Positions 49,820-59,819 of a stretch of DNA of 64,000 bases are shown here, piece after piece. Origin of the DNA: Gemmatimonadaceae bacterium (lineage in GTDB: Bacteria > Gemmatimonadota > Gemmatimonadetes > Gemmatimonadales > Gemmatimonadaceae). The DNA is taken from contig JANYHT010000048.1 in NCBI GenBank assembly GCA_025358925.1, positions 17,331 through 81,330 on the forward strand, given 5' to 3'. The notes under the pieces are model-generated. The model saw nothing but the letters and a program-made list of their open reading frames with translations. It did not search any database and was not told the DNA's origin. A program made the translations under genes and the position numbers. Position 1 is the stretch's first letter. The number at the start of each line of letters is the position of its first letter.

Positions 49820-52360
49820 TTAGCGCGACGAAGCGCTATAGAAGTTGGCGATGTCGTCACGCATGCGCGACCATGGACCAGAAATTCGACGCGCTGGCGG
49901 CAATCCGGCCAGTAACTCGCGACCATACCGTTTAGTCAGGACGCGCGGGTCGCTGAGCACCACCACACCGCGATCGGAGGCGGTGCGAATGAGCCGACCG
50001 AAACCTTGCTTGAGTCGCAACGCGGCATGCGGCAGCATGAATTCGCCAAACGGATTGCCGCCCCGCGCTTCGATGGCCTCACACTGCGCGGCCACCATAG
50101 GTTCGGTGGGCACACGAAACGGCAACTTCGCGATCAGGATTCCGCGTAACGCGTCACCCGGAACATCCACGCCTTCCCAAAATGTCGCAGTGCCGAGCAG
50201 CACGGCGCGTCCCGCATCACGAAATCGTTGTAACAGGATGTCCCGACTCTCTTCGCCGTGCACGAGCAACGGATAGCGCGCGTCGTGCCCGGACTCGCGC
50301 AGTTGCTGCGCCATCTCACGCACATCGCGATGGCTCGTGAATAGCGCGAAAATACCACCATCACTCGCCTCGACTAAATCGCGCAATTGTTGCACAACCG
50401 CCGTAAAGTGCCCGCGCGCATCTTCGTTGGGCGCCGGAAGGTCCGTCGGCACCACGAGCATCGCTTGGCGTGGATAGTCGAACGGCGACGGATATATCGC
50501 GGAATGCAGCGACAGCTTTGTATCGTCCAACCCAAGACGCTGCTCAAGGAATGCGAAGTCGCCGTCTGTGGCCAACGTCGCACTCGTCACAATCGCGGTC
50601 TCCACGCGTGCGAACAGATCGTCTCGCAATACCGGCGCGAGATCGAGTGGCACGCAATGCAGTGCAATGTTGCGATCAGGCCCCGCCTTCCCGACGAGTT
50701 CCATCCAACGCACCACGGGCGCGCCAGGCGCTGGTACACGCAGTGCCCGCGCGAGTGCATCACCGGCACTCTCCATGCGACGCGTGACGCCGCGCAACTC
50801 ACCAATGAGTGGCGCCATCTCTTCACTCTTTTTCTCGTCACTTTCCAAGCGTTCGCGCACCAACTGCAATCCTTGGGATAGCATCCCAATCTCGATCAGT
50901 AGTTCATTGAGCGTACTCTCAATACCGCCACGCCACGCCGGATGATCGGCAAATGCATCGGTGAGTCGAAGCACCGGCGTATTCTCTTCCTGCAACACCA
51001 TCGCCAACAATTCAAACAACAATTGCGAGCGATCACGCGCGGTGGCTGCACCAGGGCTCAAGCGTTCCTTCACCAAATCAAGCGACGCCACGCTCAGCAA
51101 ATCCGACGCACCGCCAAGCCGAGCAGCCAGCGCGGGCAACAAACCTTTGCCGCGACGTTCCATCCGCGCAAACAGTCGCGCCATCGATCGACGCGTGACG
51201 GATGCCCCTAGATGTGCGGCCGCTGCATCTTCGAGATGATGCCCTTCGTCAACCACCAAGCGTTTGTACGCCGGCAACACCGCGGCGTCATCCCAATTCT
51301 GCGAGGTGCGACGGACGGCGACATCACTCAGCAACAAATGATGATTTACCACGACCACATCAGCCTGTGCCGCTTCGCGTCGCGCCTTAAACAAAAAACA
51401 CTTGTCGTAGTGCGCGCACTTTAAACGTCCACATAAATCCGGCTCAGCCGCGACCTCATCCCACACTTCGCTGCGCGGCGCCACCAACAAATCGGACAAC
51501 GTTCCATCGCGCGTACGCTCGGCCCACTTGACAATCTGCTCCAGTTCACCAGCCGCACCTTCGTCAAACAACGCGGAACCTGAACCTCGCGCCTGATCCA
51601 GTCGCTGCAAACACAAATAATTGCGCCAGCCTTTGAGCAACGCAAAACGTACCGGCTGATCTCCTAACGCGCGCTGCAAGAACGGCAAATCTTTGTTCAC
51701 TAACTGCTCTTGCAGCGTGATCGTATTCGTGGAGACCACCGTCCGTTCACCGTTGGCCGCGGCCCATCGTAGCGCGGGAATGAGGTACCCCAACGATTTG
51801 CCAACACCGGTCCCAGCTTCGAGGATCGCCACGCCGCCCGCATTAAACGCCTCTGTAACGGCGGCGGCCATCGCACGCTGTGCCGGACGATCTTCATATG
51901 CGCGATTACCGTGCAACGTGCGCATGGCTTGCGCGACTCGTCCGAATGGGCCCAAGACGGCGTCAACGTCGTCCGCCGAAACGGGAACGCGGGTCGATGC
52001 GCGGGGCACTTCGACCACCACATATACACGCGTTGCGTTATTATCGATGATGCCAAACCCAACGCCATTCAGATGCACCCGTGATGCCACTTCCATATCC
52101 GCATCACTTGGCTCGAGCCCACCAGACGGATGGTTGTGCAACAACATCTCGCCGCGTTCAGCGATGCCGGGCAGTGCCAGCACACTGCGGATGTCGCCAC
52201 GCGCCACAGCACGCACGGTTGTGATCAAGCCGTCGTCGTCGACGGCCCCCACAAAGCACACTTCGTTACCGCCCGCAAGCTTAATCGCGGTGCGCATTGC
52301 TGCGGCGGCTGGGCGGGAGAGGCGCGTTTCGCCAATGAGCGCTGGTGCATTCGCGGTCAC
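49820..52360 (-). CDS. RadC-like JAB/MPN domain fused to DinG/XPD-family helicase
   Basis: 846 residues. The N-terminal 120 residues carry a JAMM site: Glu33 and HNHPSGG with H75, H77, S85 and D88, as in RadC/DUF2466. This part replaces the exonuclease seen in DinG of Firmicutes. The helicase follows: Walker A EAGTGVGKSLG at about 181, DEGH box VVDEGHHLED at about 371, iron-sulfur cluster Cys at about 250, 310, 315 and 321, and motif VI KQGFGRLIRTASD near the C-terminus. All ATPase motifs are present. Its start overlaps the stop of the upstream gene by four bases. A DNA-repair or recombination-related 5'-3' helicase is likely. Confidence 0.92.
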   Translation of the reverse strand: MTANAPALIGETRLSRPAAAAMRTAIKLAGGNEVCFVGAVDDDGLITTVRAVARGDIRSVLALPGIAERGEMLLHNHPSGGLEPSDADMEVASRVHLNGVGFGIIDNNATRVYVVVEVPRASTRVPVSADDVDAVLGPFGRVAQAMRTLHGNRAYEDRPAQRAMAAAVTEAFNAGGVAILEAGTGVGKSLGYLIPALRWAAANGERTVVSTNTITLQEQLVNKDLPFLQRALGDQPVRFALLKGWRNYLCLQRLDQARGSGSALFDEGAAGELEQIVKWAERTRDGTLSDLLVAPRSEVWDEVAAEPDLCGRLKCAHYDKCFLFKARREAAQADVVVVNHHLLLSDVAVRRTSQNWDDAAVLPAYKRLVVDEGHHLEDAAAAHLGASVTRRSMARLFARMERRGKGLLPALAARLGGASDLLSVASLDLVKERLSPGAATARDRSQLLFELLAMVLQEENTPVLRLTDAFADHPAWRGGIESTLNELLIEIGMLSQGLQLVRERLESDEKKSEEMAPLIGELRGVTRRMESAGDALARALRVPAPGAPVVRWMELVGKAGPDRNIALHCVPLDLAPVLRDDLFARVETAIVTSATLATDGDFAFLEQRLGLDDTKLSLHSAIYPSPFDYPRQAMLVVPTDLPAPNEDARGHFTAVVQQLRDLVEASDGGIFALFTSHRDVREMAQQLRESGHDARYPLLVHGEESRDILLQRFRDAGRAVLLGTATFWEGVDVPGDALRGILIAKLPFRVPTEPMVAAQCEAIEARGGNPFGEFMLPHAALRLKQGFGRLIRTASDRGVVVLSDPRVLTKRYGRELLAGLPPARRISGPWSRMRDDIANFYSASSR

Positions 52361-53631
52361 GTCTTACGCGGCTTCTTTTTCGCGGCGGGAAAGAGCACGT
52401 TGTTGAGAATCAGGCGATAGCCCGGCGAATTTGGACGCAACGACAGATCGGTTGGCGCACTCCCAATGGCGTGCTGTGGATCTTCTGGATCATGTCCGCC
52501 AAGAAATGTCCATGATCCTTTGAAGTAATCGCCATGGAGATACTTGGCCCACGGCGCACCATCCTCCGCGGCCAGCACGGTGACGCCTGGTTTGATGATT
52601 GCACGATTAAAGCTGGTGGTCACGCCATAGAAATCGGGAATCACCGAGCGATGACTTTGCACGAGCATTGTGGCCACGGGATCGAGCTTCGCCGAAAAAT
52701 CAAACAGTGAGAACGTGCCGAGCGGCTGACGACGTGCCGGCACATTCACCTGATGTCCATCGATGTCACTCAACGCATTGATATATGGCGACGGTTCAAT
52801 GTGTGCACCGGTAAACGCGAGTGTGCGCGTCCACGCCATACGTGCATCGGCATCTGGCGCCGGTGGTGTGCCATCGCTAAACGGGCCCGCGATGTCGACG
52901 GTAGCAGATGCGATCGCGAGATCGAGCGATTCTGTCGCACCGCACATCGCGAACAGAAACCCACCTCTCTCAACGAATGTGCGAATGCCTTCGGCCACCG
53001 CTTTCTTGAGCGACGGCACATCACTCATACCAAATTTTTTTGCCATGGCGATGTCGCGGTCACGCTGGGCGACAAACCACGGCGCATCGCGATACGCGAG
53101 GTACAACTTGTTGTACTGTCCCGTAAAGTCTTCGTGATGTAAATGGACCCAATCGTACTTGGACAGGTCGCCCTTCATGACGTCGTCATCCCACACGGAC
53201 GTAAAGTCGATGCCCGCGTACGTGAGCGCGAGCGTCACGGCGTCATCCCACGGTGGCTGATTGGCAGGTCGGTAAATCGCAATTTTTGGTGCTCGCTCGA
53301 GGACCACCACGTCCATATTTCCGCCGGCAATTTCTGCGCGCGCGGCAGACACGGCACCATCGTTCATGACTTGTACGGTAACACCATCCAGCGCTGCACG
53401 ACGACGGAGATCGGCGGCATCCGGCAGCAAAAATGCACCACCGCGATAGTTCAAAAACCATTCAACTTTCTGGCCGGTTTTAAGCGCGAGATACGCGACG
53501 CCGTACGCCTTCAGATGATTGCGCTGGCCATCATCCATTGGCACTAACAGCTGCTGCGCGTGCATGGGTAACGCCACGCATAGCGCAACGCACGCGAACC
53601 ATCGGAGAGATCTGAGCGATCGAAGCAACAT
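52357..53631 (-). CDS. Exported conserved protein with GATase1-like fold (tentative)
   Basis: 424 residues, with a signal peptide (WFACVALCVALPMHA) after a basic start. It contains LKAYGVAYLALKTGQKVEWF, a KYDWVHLHHEDFTGQYNKLY segment, IRTFVERGGFLFAMCGATES (a nucleophile-elbow-like GGFLFAMCG) and TFLGGHDPEDPQHAIG. Homologues in Bacteroidota and Gemmatimonadota are sometimes labelled asparagine synthetase B, which I regard as unsupported. It lies five bases downstream of the TPR gene and overlaps the JAB-helicase gene. Function unknown. Confidence 0.8.
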   Translation of the reverse strand: MLLRSLRSLRWFACVALCVALPMHAQQLLVPMDDGQRNHLKAYGVAYLALKTGQKVEWFLNYRGGAFLLPDAADLRRRAALDGVTVQVMNDGAVSAARAEIAGGNMDVVVLERAPKIAIYRPANQPPWDDAVTLALTYAGIDFTSVWDDDVMKGDLSKYDWVHLHHEDFTGQYNKLYLAYRDAPWFVAQRDRDIAMAKKFGMSDVPSLKKAVAEGIRTFVERGGFLFAMCGATESLDLAIASATVDIAGPFSDGTPPAPDADARMAWTRTLAFTGAHIEPSPYINALSDIDGHQVNVPARRQPLGTFSLFDFSAKLDPVATMLVQSHRSVIPDFYGVTTSFNRAIIKPGVTVLAAEDGAPWAKYLHGDYFKGSWTFLGGHDPEDPQHAIGSAPTDLSLRPNSPGYRLILNNVLFPAAKKKPRKT

Positions 53632-53636
53632 GCGAA

Positions 53637-55454
53637 TCAGTAAGCGAAGGTGTTGGGTGGGACTAAACCGCGCAGTCGCTCGAGATCGCGCCGCGCTTGA
53701 GGTAAGAGCGCGCTCTCAGGATAGTCGACAAGCAATGTTTCGTAGCGCGCGATTGCACCCGGCTTGTCGTTGGCGTCGCGAAGCGCGCGCGCCGATGTCA
53801 GCAACGCATCAGGCGCCTCTGGGCTTCGCGGATAAGTCGCGATGATGCGATCCCACAGCACGAACGCGCGTTGTGGCACGCGCGCGCCATCGCTGCGTGC
53901 CGCTTCGATACGCGCCGCTAGCGCCAGCAAAGCCGGTGCAGCGTCGCCAACCGAGTCAGCAAGTTGAATGAACCGTTGTGCGGCGGCGCTACTATCGCGT
54001 CGCGCTAACAATAAGAATGCTTGCCCTAAACTCGGCGAACTTGTGATGCGGGTCCGAGCGAGCAACCCAAGTGCATCCACCAGTTCAAGCCGTTTTGTCT
54101 CGGCGCGCACGAGACGTTTGCGTGCTGCGACAAGGTCACCTTCATAGAGCGCCAGCCAACCGGCGGTTTCGTCATCGTCGACGAGATCGCTGCTCTTCAC
54201 CGCAGATTGTGCGCGCTCAAGGTCACCCGCGCGCAACCATGCAGCGACCAGCGGACGCGCCATCGCCGCACGCGTCTGTTCATCAAGCAATTTTGCGCTA
54301 TCGTCGAGACGCTTTTGCGCGTCGGCTCCGCGACCGAGTTCGCCGAGTGCTCCAATTTCTATTGGCAGAAGCGTGCGCACGCGGAGCGCGGGGTCTATTT
54401 TCGCGTTGCTCGGCCGACGCACAATCTCCAGTGCAGACGTCGCGTCACCAGCGCTGAGCGCTGCCTGCGCAGCATGTTGTTGCGCTTCGAGCTGACCGGC
54501 AGGGTCGGTACTGCGTCGCGCAAGCACGGCAAGCCATACATCACGGGCAACCAACCACGATTGTGCAAATTCTGCGCGCTCTCCGAATGCACGCCACGAC
54601 GCCGCCGTCGAATCGTCCGCCTGCACGGAGGAGAGGGCCGCCCACGCGCGACGCGGTTCTCCCCATGTGAGTTCGAGTGTCGCAAGTAATCGGCGCGGCA
54701 GGAGTGTGACTGGATCGGCGCGCATCACGGTGCGAATGGAGTCGCGCGCGGGTAGTGGTGCGCGTTGTAACGCGAACATGGCTGCCGTTTCGAGATACGG
54801 TTGGTCGATAAGCGACTGTCGGAATGCGACGGCCGCAGCAGACCATCGACCGAGCGCCACGTGAAGTTGCGCCACTTCGCCTGAGATCATGCCGGCCGCG
54901 CCGAGCAAGCGGCCTGCCTCGCCGAGCACCGAGTCGGCGGCTTGCGCGCGACCGGCGGCGAGGAGCAACCGCGCGTACTCGCGAAATGGTGCACCGTCGC
55001 CTGCGGCGCTCCGACGCCATCCAGAAAACGCCGCTTTCGCTTCGTCATCGCGACCCATGCCCACAAGTGTGCGGAGCTGGATGCCACGTGCCGTTGGGTC
55101 GGCCGGACGCAGCGCGAGCACACGCTGCACAACGGGCAGTATCGAATCTCGCGCACCCATCTCCGCCCAAATGCGCTCGAGTCCAAGCAGCGCCATATCA
55201 ATGCGATCGCCGTCACTCGCCCCTGGAACCGACGAACGTTGCAACACCTCGCGATAAGCGCTGGCGGCTTTTTTCAAGTCGCGTTTGTCTTCCGCGTCAA
55301 GGGCGCGCGCGAGCGGATCGATGCTATCAGTTACCGCTGCGGTTACTATCGACCTTCCTGCTTGCGCGCCCGCAGTCTGCGGCTCGACTCCTGAATGAAG
55401 TGTCGCGCACGCTATCACCCACGCGACAACGCGCTCCCGATTACGGACTGCCAT
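53637..55454 (-). CDS. Exported TPR-repeat protein
   Basis: 605 residues: a signal-like start (VVAWVIACATLHSG), then many helical TPR-like repeats (AASAYREVLQRSSVPG, VVQRVLALRPADPTARGIQL and, at the C-terminus, GAIARYETLLVDYPESALLP). No enzymatic motif. Probable periplasmic scaffold. It overlaps the 3' end of the DUF4175 gene by 14 bases, so the two are likely cotranslated, as in DUF4159-DUF4175 clusters elsewhere. Confidence 0.85.
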   Translation of the reverse strand: MAVRNRERVVAWVIACATLHSGVEPQTAGAQAGRSIVTAAVTDSIDPLARALDAEDKRDLKKAASAYREVLQRSSVPGASDGDRIDMALLGLERIWAEMGARDSILPVVQRVLALRPADPTARGIQLRTLVGMGRDDEAKAAFSGWRRSAAGDGAPFREYARLLLAAGRAQAADSVLGEAGRLLGAAGMISGEVAQLHVALGRWSAAAVAFRQSLIDQPYLETAAMFALQRAPLPARDSIRTVMRADPVTLLPRRLLATLELTWGEPRRAWAALSSVQADDSTAASWRAFGERAEFAQSWLVARDVWLAVLARRSTDPAGQLEAQQHAAQAALSAGDATSALEIVRRPSNAKIDPALRVRTLLPIEIGALGELGRGADAQKRLDDSAKLLDEQTRAAMARPLVAAWLRAGDLERAQSAVKSSDLVDDDETAGWLALYEGDLVAARKRLVRAETKRLELVDALGLLARTRITSSPSLGQAFLLLARRDSSAAAQRFIQLADSVGDAAPALLALAARIEAARSDGARVPQRAFVLWDRIIATYPRSPEAPDALLTSARALRDANDKPGAIARYETLLVDYPESALLPQARRDLERLRGLVPPNTFAY

Positions 55455-58400
55455 TGAGACGGCGGAAATACTCGATCACGAGGCGGCGCTCCTCGGGCCC
55501 GAGCCCTCGCAATTCGTTCCAAGTGGGTGGGGCGTATTTTGTGGCCGCTTTTCCCGACTGCGGTCCGTCGACTGTGCCGCGCGCGCTAAGACCGTTTGCG
55601 GCTTTGGCTTCGCGCGGTCCTTGATCGTCGCGTTCATCCTGTTCAAGAAAGCGGCCGGCATCGAGCAAGCGACGATACAGCTGCTGTTGACGTGTTGCGA
55701 CGTTTGGATCGATACCACTGCGCTCCATCTGTTGCGCGAGTAACTGCGCTTCTTTGGCCAGTGCGTCGGTGCGACCTGTCGCGTCCGCGTCGGACACGTC
55801 GGCTAACGACTTCGCAACGTCGCGCTGTTGTTTCGCAAGCGCGCGTGATTGCGCTTGTGCTTGTTGGCCCTTTGCCCCACCGGGCATGAGGTTGAGCCCT
55901 TGCATCTGTCCGTTCAGCGATCCTTGCTGCTGCGCGAGCTGCTTGAGCTGTTCCATCATTTCCGTGAAACCTGATGCCGACTGCGCACTGTTGACGCGCT
56001 CACGATCACGCACGAGTGAGCTCAACGCTTGATTCAGTGCTTCAGTCGCATCTTTCATGGCCGACTGCGCTGCTTCGGGCCCACCTGGTTGCGTGGCGCT
56101 GCCCATCTGCTGCGTGGCTTGCGAGACGCGGCGTTGCGCTTCACCCATCGCTTTCTGCGAGCGCTGCGACAACAGTGACGAACTGCGGCCAGCTTTTTCG
56201 AGACGCTCCGCAGCTTGTTGCACCCCTTGTTGCACGGCGCCTTGCTCACCCTGCATTCCTTGCGCATTCGCGCCTTGTTGCCGCGCGCGTTGTTCAAGGT
56301 TCGCCTGCTGTCGCGCTAACTGCATCGTCTCGTTGATCGATTGATCGAGCTCCTGCGACAGCTCCGTCTTCCACGCATCGACTTGCGCGTCACGCGCCGA
56401 CGTGAGCTGCTGCGCCGCACGGTTCATCGCATCGGACGCTTTGCGCGCGTCGTTGCCACCTTCACTATTTCCCCCAGCGCCGCCGCCTTGCTGCCCACCT
56501 TTCTCTCCACCCTTCTCTCCGCCTTTCTCTCCACCCGGTTTGCCCTCTTGTCCATCCGCCGACGCGCCTTTCGCCGTTGGCGACTTTGGTCCGTCTTTGG
56601 CGTTGGATTGTTGTCCGTCCGGCTTCCGCTCGGGATCCGCTCCCGATTGCGCGCCACCCTTTTCGCCGTTCTTCTCGGCGTTGGAATCTCCAGCTTTCTC
56701 GCGCTGCTGCTCGCTCGCACCTTTCGACGCGTCTTTCGCGGCCTGTTGCGCTGCGCGCTGCATGGCGGCGGCCGCCTCATTCGCCATCGGCTGGGCGGCT
56801 TTCGTTTTCGACGCTCCTGGTTTGGCACCTGCGTCCGCCAAGCGTTTTGTGAGTCGTTCAATTTCCTGCTCGAGCAACTTCGATCGTTCGGCTAACGTTT
56901 TCGCGTCCATCGGCACATCGCCGGACTTTGCGCCACCCTTCTCGCCATTTTTCGCATCCATCTTGTCGGCCAACTGCTGTTCGGCCTTCGCTAATTCTTT
57001 CGCGTCATCGCGCAGCGTGCCCATCGCCCCTTCCAGCGCCGCGCGCTTAAGCATTTCGGCGCTCTTCTCCAGCTGGTCACGCATCTGTTGTTGTTGCGCT
57101 GCCAACTGCTCCATCGACTGCTGCGCCTCAGTACCGCTCAATCGTTCCGTACTTTTTTCTAATGCGGCCAATTGCTTCTGCATCGCTGGCGTCATCGCAT
57201 CGCGCAACAACTTCTGCACGTCGCGCATACGAGCCGCCATCGCCGTATCGAGCGCACCCGCATTTTTCAAACGGTCTTCCAACTCTTTCGCGCTAGATCG
57301 CAACGAATCAACGCGCGCGCCAAGCTGTTGCTGATCACGCGCCAACTGCTTGGCTTTCTCTGCCGCCGCGAACGTCATCGATCCTTCCTTACCCGACGGC
57401 GTTTGCGATTTTGGTGCACCATTTGACTGCGTGCCCTCGGCGCGCCCACCATTTTTCAAATCACGATTGCGCGACGCGTCTGCGGTATTCTGTGCGAGCT
57501 TCTTTTCTTGCGCAGCGACTTGGGCGGCACGCGCCGCAAGCGAATCGGCCAGCGTCCGCACCATCGATCGCTGCTCCGCCAAACTTGGTACGCGCAAAAT
57601 CACTTCGGCACTTTGCGTCTGCTGATGCCACGGCGAATCGTCCGTCGCTACGGCGACGATATGTAGCTTGTCGCCGGGCTGCAAATCACGCCCGTCCAGT
57701 GCAACCGTCGCGCCGCCAATAAATACTGGCGTTTGCGGATCCGCCACATCAACACGTTCACGTTTCACCGCGCCTAGCGTGCCCGATTCGCGCCACACCA
57801 GTAGCGCAACGTTGCCAACGCCATGGTCATCGCTCGCCTGCACAATGACCGGAACAACACCGCGCGCGCCAATGGTCGTATCTGTCTTCGGCGCGCGAAT
57901 TACGACTTCCGGGGCGCGATCCGGAACTACCGTAAACGGTAACGCATCCGGTAGTTCGGGCGGCAATGTCGGCATGCCACCGCCATCGCGCGTTGCGGCG
58001 GACGCCATCCAGGCCCATTTGCCGTCACGATCCAACGGTATCGTTGTCGTCACCGCGAGCGCGCCGTCATCCGTCGTTTTCGCGCCCAATTCCGCTCCAA
58101 AACGCACGGTATCGCGGCCATCAGTGAGCATCGCATCGCGTGCACCGCCGCGCAGTGTCGCCGTCACCCGGACGCGAGTTCCACGCGGCACGCGCAACGG
58201 TGGTACAGCTTCGAGATTCTCGTTTGCGCGTTGCAAATACGCCGGATACTGCGCGAACAACAACACATCACCAATCCACCCGCGATCCGCGACGGTAATT
58301 GTGGCCTCAGCGACCGGTGCGCGACCGTCGCTCAGACGTAAAGAGATGGGCGCCCGCACGGGACCAAGCGCGAGCGTTGCCACGCCGTTTTCATTCTGCA

Positions 58401-59133
58401 CCGCGATATTGGTATCGCGCCACGCTTCGCCTGATGATCGGCGCGACACAGTGATAACGCGACGACCTTCCGCCGACAGCCGAATCGTGAATGGCATGCC
58501 GCGTGGCACTGACGTTGGCACGCGATCAAACGCCAACGCCGGCAACAGCAAGCCGCGCCACGCGCGTAGCGGATGCCGCATGGCGGCAAAGCCATCGGTA
58601 GACAGGCGCGCCGCAAGCGTGGCGACGATCACTCCGATAATCGCACACGCCGCAGCGATCGCGAGGGCACGCACCAGCCTCTGTGCGAGTCGCGGCACCA
58701 ACACCGCTGGTGACAATCGACGCGCGACATCTTGAGCCGCCCGCGCACCGAGCACGCCACTCCGCCCGACTTCCAACGCGCCGCGTAACGAGCCGGCGCG
58801 CAACCGCTGCTCAGCTTCAATCGCTGCGGCAATCGACGTGATTGACAGCGCAGCAGTATCTCGACGAACGAAAAACAGCGCGCCCGTCGCCGCCGCAACC
58901 AGCGCCATCGCCCACAAGGCCAAGGGCAACGGTGCCCACAAGGTCATCCAACGCCCAGCGTCGAATATGAACGCACCCACCGCCGCGCATACGGCCAGCG
59001 CTGCGAGCGCGAACAACACCACCGTTACGCCAGCTTTCGTTCGCAGTGCTGCTTGTTCGCGCGCCAAACGCGCTTCAAGCGTTAGCGACGTCGCGTGATC
59101 GACGATCGCACCGCGCAGTGATGGCGCCGTCAC
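55441..59133 (-). CDS. Large DUF4175-family membrane protein
   Basis: 1,230 residues. Two to three N-terminal TM helices (VTVVLFALAALAVCAAVGAF, LPLALWAMALVAAATGALFF, RALAIAAACAIIGVIVATLA) precede an Ig/beta-rich periplasmic part (about residues 200-510). A very long, Gln/Lys/Ala-rich coiled coil (about 520-1150) follows, with low-complexity GGEKGGEKGG at about 870-890, then a C-terminal motif (NELRGLGPEERRLVIEYFRR). DUF4175 proteins accompany DUF4159, MoxR-like and vWA genes in Bacteroidota and relatives; function unknown. The GTG start overlaps DUF4159. Confidence 0.85.
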   Translation of the reverse strand: MTAPSLRGAIVDHATSLTLEARLAREQAALRTKAGVTVVLFALAALAVCAAVGAFIFDAGRWMTLWAPLPLALWAMALVAAATGALFFVRRDTAALSITSIAAAIEAEQRLRAGSLRGALEVGRSGVLGARAAQDVARRLSPAVLVPRLAQRLVRALAIAAACAIIGVIVATLAARLSTDGFAAMRHPLRAWRGLLLPALAFDRVPTSVPRGMPFTIRLSAEGRRVITVSRRSSGEAWRDTNIAVQNENGVATLALGPVRAPISLRLSDGRAPVAEATITVADRGWIGDVLLFAQYPAYLQRANENLEAVPPLRVPRGTRVRVTATLRGGARDAMLTDGRDTVRFGAELGAKTTDDGALAVTTTIPLDRDGKWAWMASAATRDGGGMPTLPPELPDALPFTVVPDRAPEVVIRAPKTDTTIGARGVVPVIVQASDDHGVGNVALLVWRESGTLGAVKRERVDVADPQTPVFIGGATVALDGRDLQPGDKLHIVAVATDDSPWHQQTQSAEVILRVPSLAEQRSMVRTLADSLAARAAQVAAQEKKLAQNTADASRNRDLKNGGRAEGTQSNGAPKSQTPSGKEGSMTFAAAEKAKQLARDQQQLGARVDSLRSSAKELEDRLKNAGALDTAMAARMRDVQKLLRDAMTPAMQKQLAALEKSTERLSGTEAQQSMEQLAAQQQQMRDQLEKSAEMLKRAALEGAMGTLRDDAKELAKAEQQLADKMDAKNGEKGGAKSGDVPMDAKTLAERSKLLEQEIERLTKRLADAGAKPGASKTKAAQPMANEAAAAMQRAAQQAAKDASKGASEQQREKAGDSNAEKNGEKGGAQSGADPERKPDGQQSNAKDGPKSPTAKGASADGQEGKPGGEKGGEKGGEKGGQQGGGAGGNSEGGNDARKASDAMNRAAQQLTSARDAQVDAWKTELSQELDQSINETMQLARQQANLEQRARQQGANAQGMQGEQGAVQQGVQQAAERLEKAGRSSSLLSQRSQKAMGEAQRRVSQATQQMGSATQPGGPEAAQSAMKDATEALNQALSSLVRDRERVNSAQSASGFTEMMEQLKQLAQQQGSLNGQMQGLNLMPGGAKGQQAQAQSRALAKQQRDVAKSLADVSDADATGRTDALAKEAQLLAQQMERSGIDPNVATRQQQLYRRLLDAGRFLEQDERDDQGPREAKAANGLSARGTVDGPQSGKAATKYAPPTWNELRGLGPEERRLVIEYFRRLNGSP
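56498..56533 (-). repeat. Three 12-base tandem repeats inside the DUF4175 gene
   Basis: Units of CCTTTCTCTCCA with small changes, encoding Gly-Glu-Lys-Gly repeats in the flexible part of the coiled-coil region. Confidence 0.75.
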
Positions 59134-59819
59134 GGTTGCACCCGACTCGTCACCGCATAGGTGAACAAATTCACACCCATGCGTATGGCTTGCTCATGGA
59201 GTGCAGGCGGATCGGTATACGTCCCCACATCTTCCCATCCATTGCCGAGGTCTGCGGAAAATGTGTAGTACACGGCGAGGCGATTGCCGATGAAAATGCC
59301 AAAGCCCTGTGCTGGTTTTCCGTCATGTTCATGAATTTTTGGCGGGCCCGCTGGAAACTCATACACCACGTGGTAGATAGGATGCGTGTATGGCACTTCC
59401 ACTAACGGGCGATCAGGGAAGACGCGCTTGATTTCGCGACGAAAACTTTCGTCGAGTCCGTAGTTGTCGTCGACATGTAGAAAACCGCCGCGCTTGAGAT
59501 ACTCGCGCAACCGTGCAATCTCGACATCGCTGAATTTCATCTCTCCATGTCCAGTGACATGCAAAAATGGGAAGTCAAACAGCGACGAATCGGTGAGACG
59601 CACCTTGGCCTCCGCTCGCTGGACCGGTAACGCGGTGCGCTCCGCAATGGCGCTCAACAAGTTCGGCAAGCTGGATGGATTTGCATACCAATCGCCACCG
59701 CCGTCGTATTGCAGCCGTGCAATGGCGAGTCGCCCAGGTGTACCATCGTTGAAGGGCCGTGCCGCAATCGACAGGCCGACCACGCACGCAAGTAACAGGA
59801 CAGCACGAGAACGACGCAT
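59130..59819 (-). CDS. DUF4159-family exported protein
   Basis: 229 residues with a signal peptide (AVLLLACVVGLSIAARPF). The DUF4159 core contains FPFLHVTGHGEMKFSDVEI, LREYLKRGGFLHVDDNYGLD, FPDRPLVEVPYTHPIYHVVY and FGIFIGNRLAVYYTFSADLG. The fold resembles a class I glutamine amidotransferase-like domain. Its ATG shares one base with the rsmI stop (TGATG). It probably works with the adjacent DUF4175 and TPR proteins; reaction unknown. Confidence 0.9.
   Translation of the reverse strand: MRRSRAVLLLACVVGLSIAARPFNDGTPGRLAIARLQYDGGGDWYANPSSLPNLLSAIAERTALPVQRAEAKVRLTDSSLFDFPFLHVTGHGEMKFSDVEIARLREYLKRGGFLHVDDNYGLDESFRREIKRVFPDRPLVEVPYTHPIYHVVYEFPAGPPKIHEHDGKPAQGFGIFIGNRLAVYYTFSADLGNGWEDVGTYTDPPALHEQAIRMGVNLFTYAVTSRVQP

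Noticed and set aside
56402..57334. Long open frame on the plus strand, rich in Ser, Ala and Cys
   Set aside because: It is the antisense shadow of the Gln/Lys/Ala-rich DUF4175 gene and has no family look of its own.
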